The notes under the pieces: model-generated | Told to the model about the DNA's origin: nothing | The model's database searches: none | The model's input: only the letters and a program-made list of their open reading frames with translations | Program-made: the position numbers and the translations under genes | Part shown: in pieces, positions 8,960-20,900 of the stretch | Numbering within the stretch: the stretch's first letter is position 1 | Layout of the letters: each line of letters opens with the position of its first letter | NCBI RefSeq assembly: GCF_947489755.1 | Contig: NZ_CANLFB010000017.1 | Span: 1 to 64,000 of the forward strand | Source of the DNA: an uncultured Psychromonas sp. | GTDB lineage: Bacteria > Pseudomonadota > Gammaproteobacteria > Enterobacterales > Psychromonadaceae | Length of the DNA: 64,000 nucleotides | Direction: 5' to 3'

Positions 8960-10048
8960 ATGACAAAAATATATAACTTTTGTGCTGGTCCTGCGATGTT
9001 ACCTGAAGCAGTAATGCAACAGGCACAAAGTGAATTTTGTAACTGGCAAGGTTCAGGTGTTTCTGTAATGGAAGTGAGCCACAGAAGCCCTGAGTATGTT
9101 GCAATGGCAAAACAAGCTGAGCTTGATTTGCGTGAATTGATGGCGATTCCTGATAATTATAAAGTACTGTTTTGCCATGGTGGTGGACGTGGGCAGTTTG
9201 CTGCGGTTCCATTTAACTTATTAGGCGATAAATTAGATGCTGATTACATTTTAACGGGGCAGTGGTCTAAGTCTGCGGTCGTTGAAGCTAAAAAGCATGC
9301 GCGTATTCATGAAACCAATATTATGTTGACCACTGAAGACGGCAAAATTGGTGTTAAATCTTCTGATGATTGGAATGTAAATGCAGGCTCTGCTTATGTT
9401 CACTATTGTCCGAATGAAACCATTGAAGGGATTGAAATCTTTGATGTGCCTGAAACAGGTGTCGTGCCATTAGTGGCGGATATGAGTTCAACTATTTTGT
9501 CTCGTCCCATTGATGTGTCTAAATTCGGTGTCATCTATGCCGGCGCACAGAAAAATATTGGGCCGTCTGGTTTATCAATTGTGATTGTTCGTGATGACTT
9601 AATTGGCCATGCTCGCCAAACTATCCCGTCTATTTTTGATTACCAAGTACAAACGGACTTCGATTCGATGTACAACACACCGCCAACGTACTCATGGTAC
9701 TTAGCTGGCTTAGTGTTTAAATGGTTATTAGCACAGGGCGGTATTGCCGCGGTTGAAAAGAACAATATTGCAAAAGCTGAATTACTTTATAACGCTATCG
9801 ATAGCTCTCCGTTCTATTCAAACAATGTTGATGCAAGTGTCCGTAGCCGTATGAATATTCCTTTCACATTGGCGGATGATAGCTTGAATGAAACGTTTTT
9901 AAGTGAATCTAAAGCAGCTGGTTTGTTGACGTTAAAAGGTCACAAGTTAGTGGGCGGTATGCGTGCGAGCATTTATAACGCGATGCCTATTGAAGGTGTA
10001 CAAGCGTTAGTCGACTTTATGGCTGCTTTTGAAAAGAAATACGCTTAA
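8960..10048 (+). CDS. serC: phosphoserine aminotransferase SerC
   Basis: PLP enzyme converting 3-phosphohydroxypyruvate to phosphoserine (serine synthesis) and also acting in pyridoxal phosphate synthesis. The N-terminus [12 protein letters not shown], the CHGGGRGQF segment (72-80) and the PLP lysine Lys198 in [12 protein letters not shown] are all canonical. At 362 residues it has the normal length. It begins the serC-hisC-aroA run, and a GAGAG-type ribosome binding site precedes the ATG. Confidence 0.97.
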   Translation: MTKIYNFCAGPAMLPEAVMQQAQSEFCNWQGSGVSVMEVSHRSPEYVAMAKQAELDLRELMAIPDNYKVLFCHGGGRGQFAAVPFNLLGDKLDADYILTGQWSKSAVVEAKKHARIHETNIMLTTEDGKIGVKSSDDWNVNAGSAYVHYCPNETIEGIEIFDVPETGVVPLVADMSSTILSRPIDVSKFGVIYAGAQKNIGPSGLSIVIVRDDLIGHARQTIPSIFDYQVQTDFDSMYNTPPTYSWYLAGLVFKWLLAQGGIAAVEKNNIAKAELLYNAIDSSPFYSNNVDASVRSRMNIPFTLADDSLNETFLSESKAAGLLTLKGHKLVGGMRASIYNAMPIEGVQALVDFMAAFEKKYA

Positions 10049-10074
10049 GCCTTGTTGGAAACGCAGGTTATAAA

Positions 10075-10097
10075 CGGCACTTTTTATAAAGGTGCCG
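10075..10097 (+). other. intercistronic hairpin between serC and hisC
   Basis: CGGCAC / GTGCCG extended by a T-G wobble and TTT/AAA pairs, with a three-base loop. No U-tract follows, so it is more likely an mRNA stability or processing element than a terminator. Confidence 0.5.
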
Positions 10098-10130
10098 CTA
10101 AAGAATAGTGATTCATTGTAAGGAACTGGA

Positions 10131-11267
10131 ATGAGTAATGATTTTTTAAGCTTGGCTAATACTGGCGTACAGAAATTACGTCCGTACCAAGCAGGTAAGC
10201 CTACTGATGAATTAGAGCGCGAACTCGGTATTACTAATATCGTTAAATTGGCGTCTAATGAAAACCCACTAGGGTTAAGTGAATCAGTTAAATTAGCACT
10301 ACAGAAAGAGTTAATGGAATTAACGCGTTATCCTGATGCTAATGGCTTTTATTTGAAACAAGCGCTAGCGACAAAATATGCGGTTGATGTTAATCAAGTC
10401 ACTTTAGGTAATGGCTCTAATGATTTATTAGAGTTGATTGCACGTGCGTTTGTCACATCAAGTGATGAAGTGATGTTTGCTGAGCATGCTTTTGTTGTTT
10501 ACCCATTGGTTACCCAAGCGATTGGTGCGACAGCGGTTGTGGTTAAAGCCAAAGATTATGGTCATGATTTAGCCGCAATGGCCGCAGCGATTACTGATAA
10601 TACTAAGCTTATTTTTATTGCCAACCCTAATAACCCGACCGGGACTTTTTTAGAGCAAGCTGAGCTGAAAGACTTTTTATCGTCAGTGCCTGCAACGGTG
10701 TTAGTTGTATTGGATGAAGCTTATTTTGAATATGCTGCCAGTGAACGTCGTGGTAATGCGATTGCATGGATTGCTGAATTCCCTAACTTAATCGTTTCAC
10801 GTACTTTCTCTAAAGCTTATGGTTTAGCCGGTTTACGTGTGGGCTACAGTATTTCACATCCTGATATTGCCGATATTTTAAATCGTGTTCGTCAACCTTT
10901 TAACTGTAATTCATTAGCATTAAAAGCCGCTGAAACAATATTGCAAGATGAGCAATATCTCGCTGATAGTGTGGCGTTAAATAATGCAGGTATGAAAGAT
11001 TTAAGTGCTTTTTTTGATGCGAATAACTTAGCGTATATTCCATCGATGGGTAACTTTATTACTGTGAATGTAAGTAGCTCTGCTGATAAGAAGATGGCTG
11101 ATAAAAAAACGGGTGATCAGGTTTACCAAGCGTTATTACAAGAAGGCGTGATTGTACGTCCAATCACAGGATACGGTTTACCGAATCATTTGCGTATCAG
11201 TATTGGTACTGAAGCGGAAAATCAACGCTTCAAACAAGCACTCACTCACGTTTTAAATTTGCAATAA
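10131..11267 (+). CDS. hisC: histidinol-phosphate aminotransferase family protein
   Basis: Class I/II PLP aminotransferase of the HisC type. Visible marks are ASNENPLG (41-48), ANPNNPTG (164-171), DEAYFEY (195-201) and the PLP lysine Lys228 in [17 protein letters not shown]. It lies between serC and aroA, not in a histidine operon. Such HisC2-type copies are often thought to act also on aromatic keto acids (tyrosine/phenylalanine synthesis), so the shikimate neighbourhood makes a dual role likely. A GGAACTGG segment upstream can serve as ribosome binding site. Confidence 0.92.
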   Translation: MSNDFLSLANTGVQKLRPYQAGKPTDELERELGITNIVKLASNENPLGLSESVKLALQKELMELTRYPDANGFYLKQALATKYAVDVNQVTLGNGSNDLLELIARAFVTSSDEVMFAEHAFVVYPLVTQAIGATAVVVKAKDYGHDLAAMAAAITDNTKLIFIANPNNPTGTFLEQAELKDFLSSVPATVLVVLDEAYFEYAASERRGNAIAWIAEFPNLIVSRTFSKAYGLAGLRVGYSISHPDIADILNRVRQPFNCNSLALKAAETILQDEQYLADSVALNNAGMKDLSAFFDANNLAYIPSMGNFITVNVSSSADKKMADKKTGDQVYQALLQEGVIVRPITGYGLPNHLRISIGTEAENQRFKQALTHVLNLQ

Positions 11268-11281
11268 GAGAAACGAAAACA

Positions 11282-12574
11282 ATGGAACAGTTATTATTAA
11301 ACCCGATTAAAAAAGTCGATGGCGAAATTAATTTACCGGGATCAAAAAGCCTGTCAAATCGTGCCTTATTGTTAGCTGCATTAGCATCAGGGACAACTAC
11401 ATTAACCAACTTATTAGACAGTGATGATATCCGTCACATGTTGAATGCATTAACTAAATTGGGTGTTAATTACCAATTGTCTGCAGATAAAAAACAATGT
11501 GTTGTGGAAGGTTTAGGTCGTGCATTCAATACTCAAGAGTTGGGCGATATTGAGTTGTTTTTAGGTAATGCAGGTACGGCGATGCGCCCATTATGTGCTG
11601 CATTATGTTTAGGCCAAGGTGAATATACGTTAACGGGTGAGCCGCGTATGTTTGAGCGTCCAATCGGTTCTTTAGTGGATTCTCTAAAGCAAGCTGGCGC
11701 GGATGTTACTTACTTAAAAAATGAAAACTACCCACCATTAAAAATCAAAGGAACTGGCCTTAAAGGCGGTACTATTACGATTGATGGTAGTGTTTCAAGT
11801 CAATTTTTAACGGCATTTTTAATGTCTGCTCCAATGGCTTCTGAAGATACAACGATTAACATCGTGGGTGAATTAGTCTCAAAACCTTACATCAAAATCA
11901 CGTTACAAATTATGCAAGATTTTGGTGTTGAAGTGGATAATGTTGGTGGTGAGTACCAAAGCTTTGTGATTAAAGGCGGACAAACTTACCAAGCACCAGG
12001 TAACTACTTAGTAGAAGGTGATGCTTCATCGGCTTCTTACTTCTTAGCGGCAGCGGCAATTGGCGGCGGCAGTATTAAAGTAACGGGTATTGGTAAAAAG
12101 TCAGTACAAGGCGATATTCAATTTGCTGATGCATTGGAAGCAATGGGCGCAAACATTGAATGGGGTGATGATTACATTAAAGCCAGCAAAGGTGAGCTTA
12201 AAGCCATTGATATGGATATGAATCATATTCCAGATGCGGCGATGACCATTGCGGTAGCGGCTTTATTTGCTGAAGGCACCACGAAAATCACTAACGTCTA
12301 TAACTGGCGCGTGAAAGAAACCGACCGTTTATATGCGATGGCAACTGAGCTGCGTAAAGTCGGCGCTGAAGTGGTTGAAGGTCATGACTTTATTGAAGTG
12401 ACGGCACCTGCTCAAATCAAGCATGCTGAAATCGATACTTATGATGATCACCGTATTGCGATGTGTTTCTCATTGGTTGCGTTAAGCGGTACGCCTGTGA
12501 CGATCAACGATCCAAAATGTACGTCTAAAACATTCCCTGATTATTTTGAAAAACTAGCATCCGTTAGTTTTTAA
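11282..12574 (+). CDS. aroA: 3-phosphoshikimate 1-carboxyvinyltransferase (EPSP synthase)
   Basis: Sixth step of the shikimate pathway: adds the enolpyruvyl group of PEP to shikimate-3-phosphate. Class I signatures are present: [17 protein letters not shown] near the N-terminus, [11 protein letters not shown] in the middle, and [13 protein letters not shown] plus [13 protein letters not shown] at the C-terminus. It has 430 residues, close to the E. coli 427, and follows hisC by 14 bases, so it is co-transcribed with serC-hisC. A strong terminator follows at 12656. Confidence 0.98.
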   Translation: MEQLLLNPIKKVDGEINLPGSKSLSNRALLLAALASGTTTLTNLLDSDDIRHMLNALTKLGVNYQLSADKKQCVVEGLGRAFNTQELGDIELFLGNAGTAMRPLCAALCLGQGEYTLTGEPRMFERPIGSLVDSLKQAGADVTYLKNENYPPLKIKGTGLKGGTITIDGSVSSQFLTAFLMSAPMASEDTTINIVGELVSKPYIKITLQIMQDFGVEVDNVGGEYQSFVIKGGQTYQAPGNYLVEGDASSASYFLAAAAIGGGSIKVTGIGKKSVQGDIQFADALEAMGANIEWGDDYIKASKGELKAIDMDMNHIPDAAMTIAVAALFAEGTTKITNVYNWRVKETDRLYAMATELRKVGAEVVEGHDFIEVTAPAQIKHAEIDTYDDHRIAMCFSLVALSGTPVTINDPKCTSKTFPDYFEKLASVSF

Positions 12575-14243
<1,669 letters not shown>

Positions 14244-14249
14244 TATTAA

Positions 14250-14275
14250 TTAGCGTGGCTTGATAGCTGCGCTAA
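14250..14275 (+). other. intercistronic hairpin between mreB and mreC
   Basis: TTAGCG / CGCTAA extended inward by wobble and GCT/AGC pairs to an 11-bp stem with a TGAT loop. No T-tract follows, so it probably stabilises or processes the mRNA and helps set MreB above MreC expression. Confidence 0.5.
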
Positions 14276-14293
14276 CATTCAATAAAAATATCC

Positions 14294-15175
14294 ATGAAAC
14301 CAATTTTTACTCGCGGTCCCTCTTTTACGTTAAGGCTATCCATTGTGATAGCCTGTTGCGTTGGGCTACTGATCGCCGACAATAAATATAACCTCTTTTC
14401 TCCTGCTCGTGTTTACTTAAACTCTATTGTTGCCCCTATTCAATATATTGCCGATGCACCACAAAAACTGTTTGGCTCATTTTCTGAAAATATCATGACC
14501 AGACAAGCGTTAGTGGAACGCAATCAACAGCTTGAAAAAGATAATCTGCATTTAAAAGCCGATCGCCTTTTATTAGGGCAATTGCAAAGCGAAAATAAAC
14601 AGCTTCGTGAGCTATTAAACTCTGAAAAGAAATTCAAATACAAACGTATGATCACCGAAGTGATGAGCTTACGTTCAGACCCTTTTACACATCAATTATT
14701 GATTGATAAAGGCGCGCTAAATGGCGTTTACTTAGGGCAGCCTGTTATCAATGAGCAAGGTGTGGTTGGGCAAGTTTCACAGGTCGGCAGTACAACTAGC
14801 CGAGTGGTGTTAATTGTTGATGCCACCCATGGTATTCCTGTCCGTGTTCAGCGTAATGATGTGATTGCCATTGTTCACGGTAGTGGCGCTTGGGATCAAT
14901 TAAAAGTGCCTTTTGTCCAAAGTAATGCAGATATAAAAGAAGGTGACTTACTGGTGACGTCTGGTCTTGGTGGTCGTTTTCCTGCAGGTTATCCTGTTGC
15001 TAAAATTAGCCGTTTTGAATATCAAGAAGGCGAGTTATATGCAACGGTGACGGCGACACCTGTTGCTGATTTAGATAGAAGCCGCTATTTACTCTTATTA
15101 TGGAATGATGATCCGTTAGCTGATGCTGATTTAACGTTAGACTCTCCGGAATTATTCGATGTCCCTGTTCAATAG
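14294..15175 (+). CDS. mreC: rod shape-determining protein MreC
   Basis: Periplasmic scaffold of the elongasome that links MreB to PBP2. One N-terminal membrane segment is seen (about 14-30), then a coiled coil (about 70-112), then the beta-barrel domain containing the conserved INEQGVVGQVSQVG and HGSGAWDQL stretches. It has 293 residues, slightly short of E. coli MreC because the C-terminal tail is brief. Its end overlaps mreD by 17 bases. Confidence 0.96.
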   Translation: MKPIFTRGPSFTLRLSIVIACCVGLLIADNKYNLFSPARVYLNSIVAPIQYIADAPQKLFGSFSENIMTRQALVERNQQLEKDNLHLKADRLLLGQLQSENKQLRELLNSEKKFKYKRMITEVMSLRSDPFTHQLLIDKGALNGVYLGQPVINEQGVVGQVSQVGSTTSRVVLIVDATHGIPVRVQRNDVIAIVHGSGAWDQLKVPFVQSNADIKEGDLLVTSGLGGRFPAGYPVAKISRFEYQEGELYATVTATPVADLDRSRYLLLLWNDDPLADADLTLDSPELFDVPVQ

Positions 15176-15641
15176 TTATAAAATAATTTATCTGTCCTTT
15201 TTAGTTTGCCTTGTTGCGGCTATTTTTCCATTACCGATCATGTTTAATGCTTTTCGGCCTGATTGGATGCTATTAGTTCTTTCTTATTGGGTGATGGCTT
15301 TACCGCACAGAGTTAATATTGGGCATGCCTTTATATTAGGGTTGTTATTAGATTTATTGCTAGGCTCTATTTTAGGCATGCACGGACTTTTATTTTCATT
15401 ACTCGCTTACTTTACGAGTATTAACTTTCAACGTTTTCGTAACTTTACCTTAGTACAAACTACGTTGTTACTTGGTGTCTTTATTTTCCTCGCTAAATTA
15501 GGCTTGTATTGGATAGCTTCTAGCATGCAGGAAATTACCTTACATCGCCCTTATTTTTGGTCTATTTTTACTTCGATGATTATTTGGCCTTGGTTCTTTC
15601 TGTTTATGCGTTTTATACGTGTTCGTTATAAGGTGAGTTAA
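15159..15641 (+). CDS. mreD: rod shape-determining protein MreD
   Basis: Small integral membrane partner of MreC. At 160 residues with about five hydrophobic segments it matches the family; RPDWMLLVLSYWVMALPHRV is the typical conserved N-terminal stretch. Its start lies inside the 3' end of mreC, indicating translational coupling. Confidence 0.94.
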   Translation: MSLFNSYKIIYLSFLVCLVAAIFPLPIMFNAFRPDWMLLVLSYWVMALPHRVNIGHAFILGLLLDLLLGSILGMHGLLFSLLAYFTSINFQRFRNFTLVQTTLLLGVFIFLAKLGLYWIASSMQEITLHRPYFWSIFTSMIIWPWFFLFMRFIRVRYKVS

Positions 15642-15642
15642 T

Positions 15643-16209
15643 GTGGCTCAATTCTTTTTAGCTTCAAATTCACCACGCAGAGGTGAGTTGTTATCGCAAA
15701 TTAATGTTCAGTTTGAGCGAATTAGTGCGCCTATCGACGAAACGAAACAAGCCTCTGAAACCAGTGAAATGTATGTACAGCGTTTAGCATTAGAGAAAGC
15801 CTTAGCAGGGTTAACTAAAAATAATCAACAAGGTTTAGTGTTAGGTGCGGATACGATTGTGGTGTGTGATGGTGTTGTGATGGAAAAACCATTAGATAAA
15901 CAACATGCACAACAAATGATGACATTGTTATCGGGTAATACACATCAGGTATTGACGGCCGTTGCATTGGTGACTGAACAGAAACAAGTCGTAAAATTAG
16001 TGGTTACAGCGGTCACGTTCAAAACCTTAACTGAACAAGAAATTTCGGACTATTGGGAAACGGGTGAACCACAGGATAAAGCCGGTGGTTATGGTATCCA
16101 AGGGATTGCAGGTCAATTTGTCACCCATATTTCAGGTAGTTATAGTGCAGTAGTAGGGCTTCCTCTCTATGAAACAGCGCAACTTATTAAATGCTTTAGA
16201 GAGGCTTAA
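15643..16209 (+). CDS. maf: Maf family nucleotide pyrophosphatase (YhdE type)
   Basis: Hydrolyses non-canonical or excess dTTP/UTP to the monophosphates. The Maf start FLASNSPRRGELLSQ, the conserved GADTIV and the KAGGYGIQG segment (motif KxGxYxIQG) are present. It begins with GTG one base after the mreD stop and has 188 residues. The mreD-maf-rng order is conserved in related bacteria. Confidence 0.95.
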   Translation: MAQFFLASNSPRRGELLSQINVQFERISAPIDETKQASETSEMYVQRLALEKALAGLTKNNQQGLVLGADTIVVCDGVVMEKPLDKQHAQQMMTLLSGNTHQVLTAVALVTEQKQVVKLVVTAVTFKTLTEQEISDYWETGEPQDKAGGYGIQGIAGQFVTHISGSYSAVVGLPLYETAQLIKCFREA

Positions 16210-16210
16210 C

Positions 16211-17683
16211 ATGTCCGTTGAATTATTAATGAATATCACCCCCACTGAAACACGTGTTGCTTTAATCGAGGGAGGTGTTTTACAAGAGTTACATATTGAA
16301 CGTCAAGTTAGTAAAGGGATTGCTGGTAATATTTATAAAGGTAAAGTCACTCGTGTTTTACCCGGTATGCAAGCTGCTTTTATTGATATCGGTTTAGAAA
16401 AAGCGGCATTCTTACATGCCTCTGATATCGACTTGCACGCAGAGTGTTTCACTGGGCCAGATAAAGATAAATTTAAAGTGGCAGATATTTCTACTTTAGT
16501 GAGACCTGGTCAGAATATTATAGTGCAAGTGGTTAAAGATCCATTAGGCACTAAAGGCGCCCGTTTAACGACAGATATTACGCTACCTTCTCGTTACCTT
16601 GTTTTTATGCCCGATACAAAACATGTCGGCGTGTCACAACGTATTGAAAGTGCCGAAGAAAGAGAACGATTGAAAGGCATCACTGAATCTTGTGTTGATG
16701 AACTTGGCGGTTTTATTATTCGTACTGCGGCTGAAGGTGCGCCAGAAGTTGAGTTAAGAAATGATGCGGCTTTTTTACAACGTGTTTGGCGTAAAGTGAT
16801 CACCCGTAAACAACGCACTCAATCCAAAAATAAAATGTTATATCAAGATCTGAGTTTGGCATTTCGTATTTTACGAGATTTTGTTGGGACAGAGATTGAT
16901 CGCGTCCGTATTGATTCAAAACTTAGCTTTAAAGAACTGTCTAACTTCAGTACTGAGTTTATCCCTGAGTTAGAAGGTAAAGTTGAATATTACGACGGCG
17001 AAAGTCCTATCTTTGATTTGTTTGATGTTGAAAATGAAGTACAACGTGCTTTAAATCGTAAAGTTGAATTGAAGTCAGGCGGTTATTTAATTATCGACCA
17101 AACGGAAGCGATGACCACGGTTGATATTAATACGGGTGCGTTTGTTGGGCATCGTAATCTTGAAGAGACTATTTTTAATACTAATGTAGAAGCAACATTA
17201 GCGATTGCTCGACAATTGCGTTTACGTAACTTAGGCGGCATTATTATTCTCGACTTTATCGATATGAAATCAGTAGATCATCGTCGTCGTGTGTTTAATA
17301 GTTTAGAGCAAGCGTTGGCTAAAGATCGTGTTAAAACGCATATTAATGACTTTTCACCGCTTGGTTTAATCGAAATGACCCGTAAGCGTACTCATGAAAG
17401 TCTTGAACATATTTTTTGTGGTGAGTGTACTACGTGTAATGGCCGCGGTTACGTTAAAACCGTTGAAACCGTGTGTTATGAAATTCTACGTGAAATATTA
17501 CGTGTTGACCGAGCTTACTCTGCAGAACGCTTCGCTGTTTATGCGTCTGTATCGGTTGCTGAAGCGCTGAAAGGCGATGAGTCTTATAACTTAGGCGAGT
17601 TGATAGTGTTCATGCAAAAACGTGTTGAAATTCATCCTGAGCCTTTGTACGGCCCTGAGCAGTTTGATGTCGTCATGATGTAG
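16211..17683 (+). CDS. rng: ribonuclease G
   Basis: Endoribonuclease that matures the 16S rRNA 5' end and degrades some mRNAs. I place the start at ATG 16211 (MSVELLMNITPTETRVAL, aligned with E. coli MTAELLVNVTPSETRVAY), with AGAGAGG just upstream, instead of the in-frame ATG at 16169 inside maf. An S1 RNA-binding domain comes first, then the RNase E/G catalytic core with Asp residues in TTVDINTG and ILDFIDM, and the zinc-link CGECTTC. It has 490 residues against 489 in E. coli. Confidence 0.97.
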   Translation: MSVELLMNITPTETRVALIEGGVLQELHIERQVSKGIAGNIYKGKVTRVLPGMQAAFIDIGLEKAAFLHASDIDLHAECFTGPDKDKFKVADISTLVRPGQNIIVQVVKDPLGTKGARLTTDITLPSRYLVFMPDTKHVGVSQRIESAEERERLKGITESCVDELGGFIIRTAAEGAPEVELRNDAAFLQRVWRKVITRKQRTQSKNKMLYQDLSLAFRILRDFVGTEIDRVRIDSKLSFKELSNFSTEFIPELEGKVEYYDGESPIFDLFDVENEVQRALNRKVELKSGGYLIIDQTEAMTTVDINTGAFVGHRNLEETIFNTNVEATLAIARQLRLRNLGGIIILDFIDMKSVDHRRRVFNSLEQALAKDRVKTHINDFSPLGLIEMTRKRTHESLEHIFCGECTTCNGRGYVKTVETVCYEILREILRVDRAYSAERFAVYASVSVAEALKGDESYNLGELIVFMQKRVEIHPEPLYGPEQFDVVMM

Positions 17684-17696
17684 CTATGATGTAGTT
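17675..17696 (+). repeat. 11-bp tandem duplication over the rng stop
   Basis: ATGATGTAGCT followed directly by ATGATGTAGTT. The unit carries the last two Met codons and the stop, so the duplication leaves the protein unchanged. Confidence 0.6.
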
Positions 17697-17929
17697 GTGA
17701 TTTGGCTGTGATGTGATGATTATTTCGCTATGATACAGCTATCTTAAGTGATGAGTTAGTTGTGGTGCCGTTAGTATGCGGTTAACTATAGCGACGATGT
17801 AAAAAGGTGAGCGAGTAAGTTGATTGTATTTATATAAAAGCGTATTAATATTAGTACCTTTTAGGTAATTGAAAATAAATATAAATGACTTAGCGATATT
17901 GTTAAAGGGCGGTTAATGGGTTTTCGTTT

Positions 17930-20900
17930 TTGAAATATTTTACTTTAGGGTGTTTAAAGTGTTTATTGATGTTAACAGTCGTTACATTGATTCTTATTGC
18001 TGTCATATTGACCGCTGCTCGTTTTGCAATCAATAGTGTCGACGATTACAAAGAAAAAGTGGTTGAGTGGGTTGCGACTGAGCATGATATTAATGTAAAT
18101 GCTGATAAAGTCTCTGCTGGGATTGATTTTTCAGGATTAGTGTTAACATTACAAAACGTTAAGTTTACTGAAACAGAATCGTTACCCTTCGAATTAAAAA
18201 TAGATAATTTATTTCTGCATTTTGATTTTTTAGAAAGCCTTCGTAAACAACAGATTACGTTTAATGATATCTCACTTAAAGGTGCTGATTTACTGCTTAA
18301 ATCCTCTTTAGATACTGGAGATATTGAACAATTAGAACTCTCTGACACAGATACTGAGTCACAATCTCAAAGCACGCTTGATGCGCTTAAAAACATTTTT
18401 CTTCTCCGTTTAAGTTCTTTTTCAATTACTGGCAGTCGCATTCACTTCACCGATCACCTTTACCATAAAAAAACGGTTTTAATACAAGAATTAAGTTGGA
18501 TTAATGATGATGAGCATCATCAAGGTGTTGGTAAAGCATCATTACCTAATACGCTAGATGATAACAGTTTAGAGTTTATCATCGATATAAAAGGCGATGC
18601 AGAAGGCGCAAATGATCAACTAATTGGTAGTGTTTATGCTGATGCCGATAATCTAAATGTCGCTGAATATCTCAGGCCGCAAATTAATCCTTTAGCGGAT
18701 TTAAAAAAAGCAACAATGTCATTTAAGCTATGGGGTGAGTTTGATTTCAATGGCCCTAAAAACATGCAATTAGAGTGGGGGAATTCTGAGATTGCATGGT
18801 CAATGCTAAATCAAACTCATGATTGGCAAATAAACCATGGTTCATTTCAGTTTACCTATCAAAATAATTATTGTTTATTTGATAGTTATGATCTGAATAT
18901 TACTCATAATTTCATTCCTTTTAGCGATGTGGAAATATCTGCTGAAGGCACATTAGGTGAATTTGGTGGTGTTGATTTAAACGGGATTGATGTTAGTTCT
19001 GTTCTGCCTTTTGGATTGTTATTTTCATCACTTTCTGAAGCTGACATTAACCAAATATCGGCGTTAGAAATTGGTGGGAAATTAAATAAAATAGGGTTAA
19101 AGGTTGAGAAGCCAGGCGAATTGACTGTTAATGCGAATATTGATGCGTTTAATAATCAAGCGGTTGGTGTGATACCGGGCGTTAGCGATGCCAATATATC
19201 AGTGACATCGAATCAACATAACGGACATGCGAGTATCACATTAGGACCGCAGGATATTTATTTTGATGGGCAATTTAATCGACCTATGCCGCTTCAAGAA
19301 GGTGATTTCGAGTTAAGCTGGAACAATAATGAGGCAGGTTTTGAACTCATTAGTGAAAAAAGTTTACTGGTCACAGATGATATTAATAGCTTATCTCAAT
19401 TTTCATTACTGTTCCCTAATGATGATGCAGTGGACTCCAGTCCTATTCTCAACTTGTATGCTTACACTTCTCTTAATGATGCCAGTAAAGCTCAGCATTA
19501 CTTCCCGATTCATGCGATGGGTGAAGATGTCTTTGATTATTTACAACCTACCCTTAAAAAAGGCACGGTAACAGGCGCTAAAATCTTATGGAGTGGACGC
19601 TTTTCTGATTACCCATTTGAACAAGGTGAAGGGGTTTTTCAAGCCTTTGTACCCGTTAAAAATGCGGAGTATGATTTTTATGAAGGTTGGCAGGGGTTAA
19701 GTGACTTAGACCTTAATTTATTATTTGAAAATGATGCATTATTCATGAGAAGTAATAAAGCTAAACTCGGTGATATCAAGGTCGATAAGTTAAGTGCCAA
19801 AATTGATCATTTATCTTCTGAAGGCCTATTAAAAGTAAAGGTCGAACTCGAAGAAAAATCTCAGTCAATTATAAAATACCTTATTGCATCCCCATTAAAA
19901 GACAGTGTTGGTAAGGCTGTACAACCTATCCATATTACAGATAGTTTAAAAGGTAGTTTAACTATCGCTATTCCTTTGGCTGAAGATAACGATGAAACAC
20001 AAGTGTCAGGTAAGTTTAACCTTAATAACAATAATATAGACTTTGAACTTGGTAGTGATTCTTCATTGCCATTAAAGAATGTGAAAGGGGTATTTAGTTT
20101 TATTAATGGTGATTTACAAGCAGATGATTTAACGGCAACCTTGTTTGGTCAACCTGTTCAGTTTTCTTTCTTTAGTAAAGAGTCCCCTGATAAATATGAG
20201 CTTAAAGCTAATTTATCTGGTCAGTGGGATGTGGCTAAATTAAGTCGCAATCAACAATTATTATTACCGTTAAAATTAAGTGGTAATTTAGATTGGCAAG
20301 GGCAAATTAATTTTACTAAAGGCCTCTCTGAAGATTATCAATTTGGTATGCATTTAACGTCGCAATTACAAGGTGTTAAAATAAATCTTCCTGCGCCTTA
20401 TAATAAGAATGCTCTGCAAGCTTGGCCTACTACCATCAACCTTAATGGTAATCAAAGTAGAATGCGTTGGGATGCGCTCATCACCGACAAGTTAAAATCT
20501 GCTGGGGAGTTAGCTTATCCAAAACAACACACTTCACTTAACTATTTGTACCTAGGGTTAGGCAAAGATACTGGTGTTGCCATTGATAAAACCAAACAAG
20601 TTGTTCGTATTAATCAAGATAAAGTTAATTTAACGCCTTGGGCTAATATATTAAATGACTACTTATCTGAGCAAGCTGCAGCCTCTACAAAAGCATCTAA
20701 AAAGGGAACGACTAATGATTTATTGGACCTTGATGCATTCTATTTGAATATAAAGCATGCAGAACTATTCGAACAACCATTGACTAACCTGAGTTCAGAT
20801 ATAACCAAAATAGATAATAAGCTGAATGTTAATATTAAAGCGGATGATTTATTAGCTAACCTTGAATATCGACAAGGTATTCCTGATCGTTATGATATTA

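Noticed and set aside
10075..10097. Terminator between serC and hisC
   Set aside because: The hairpin is good but is followed by CTAAAGAATAG with no T-tract, and serC-hisC-aroA look like one operon.
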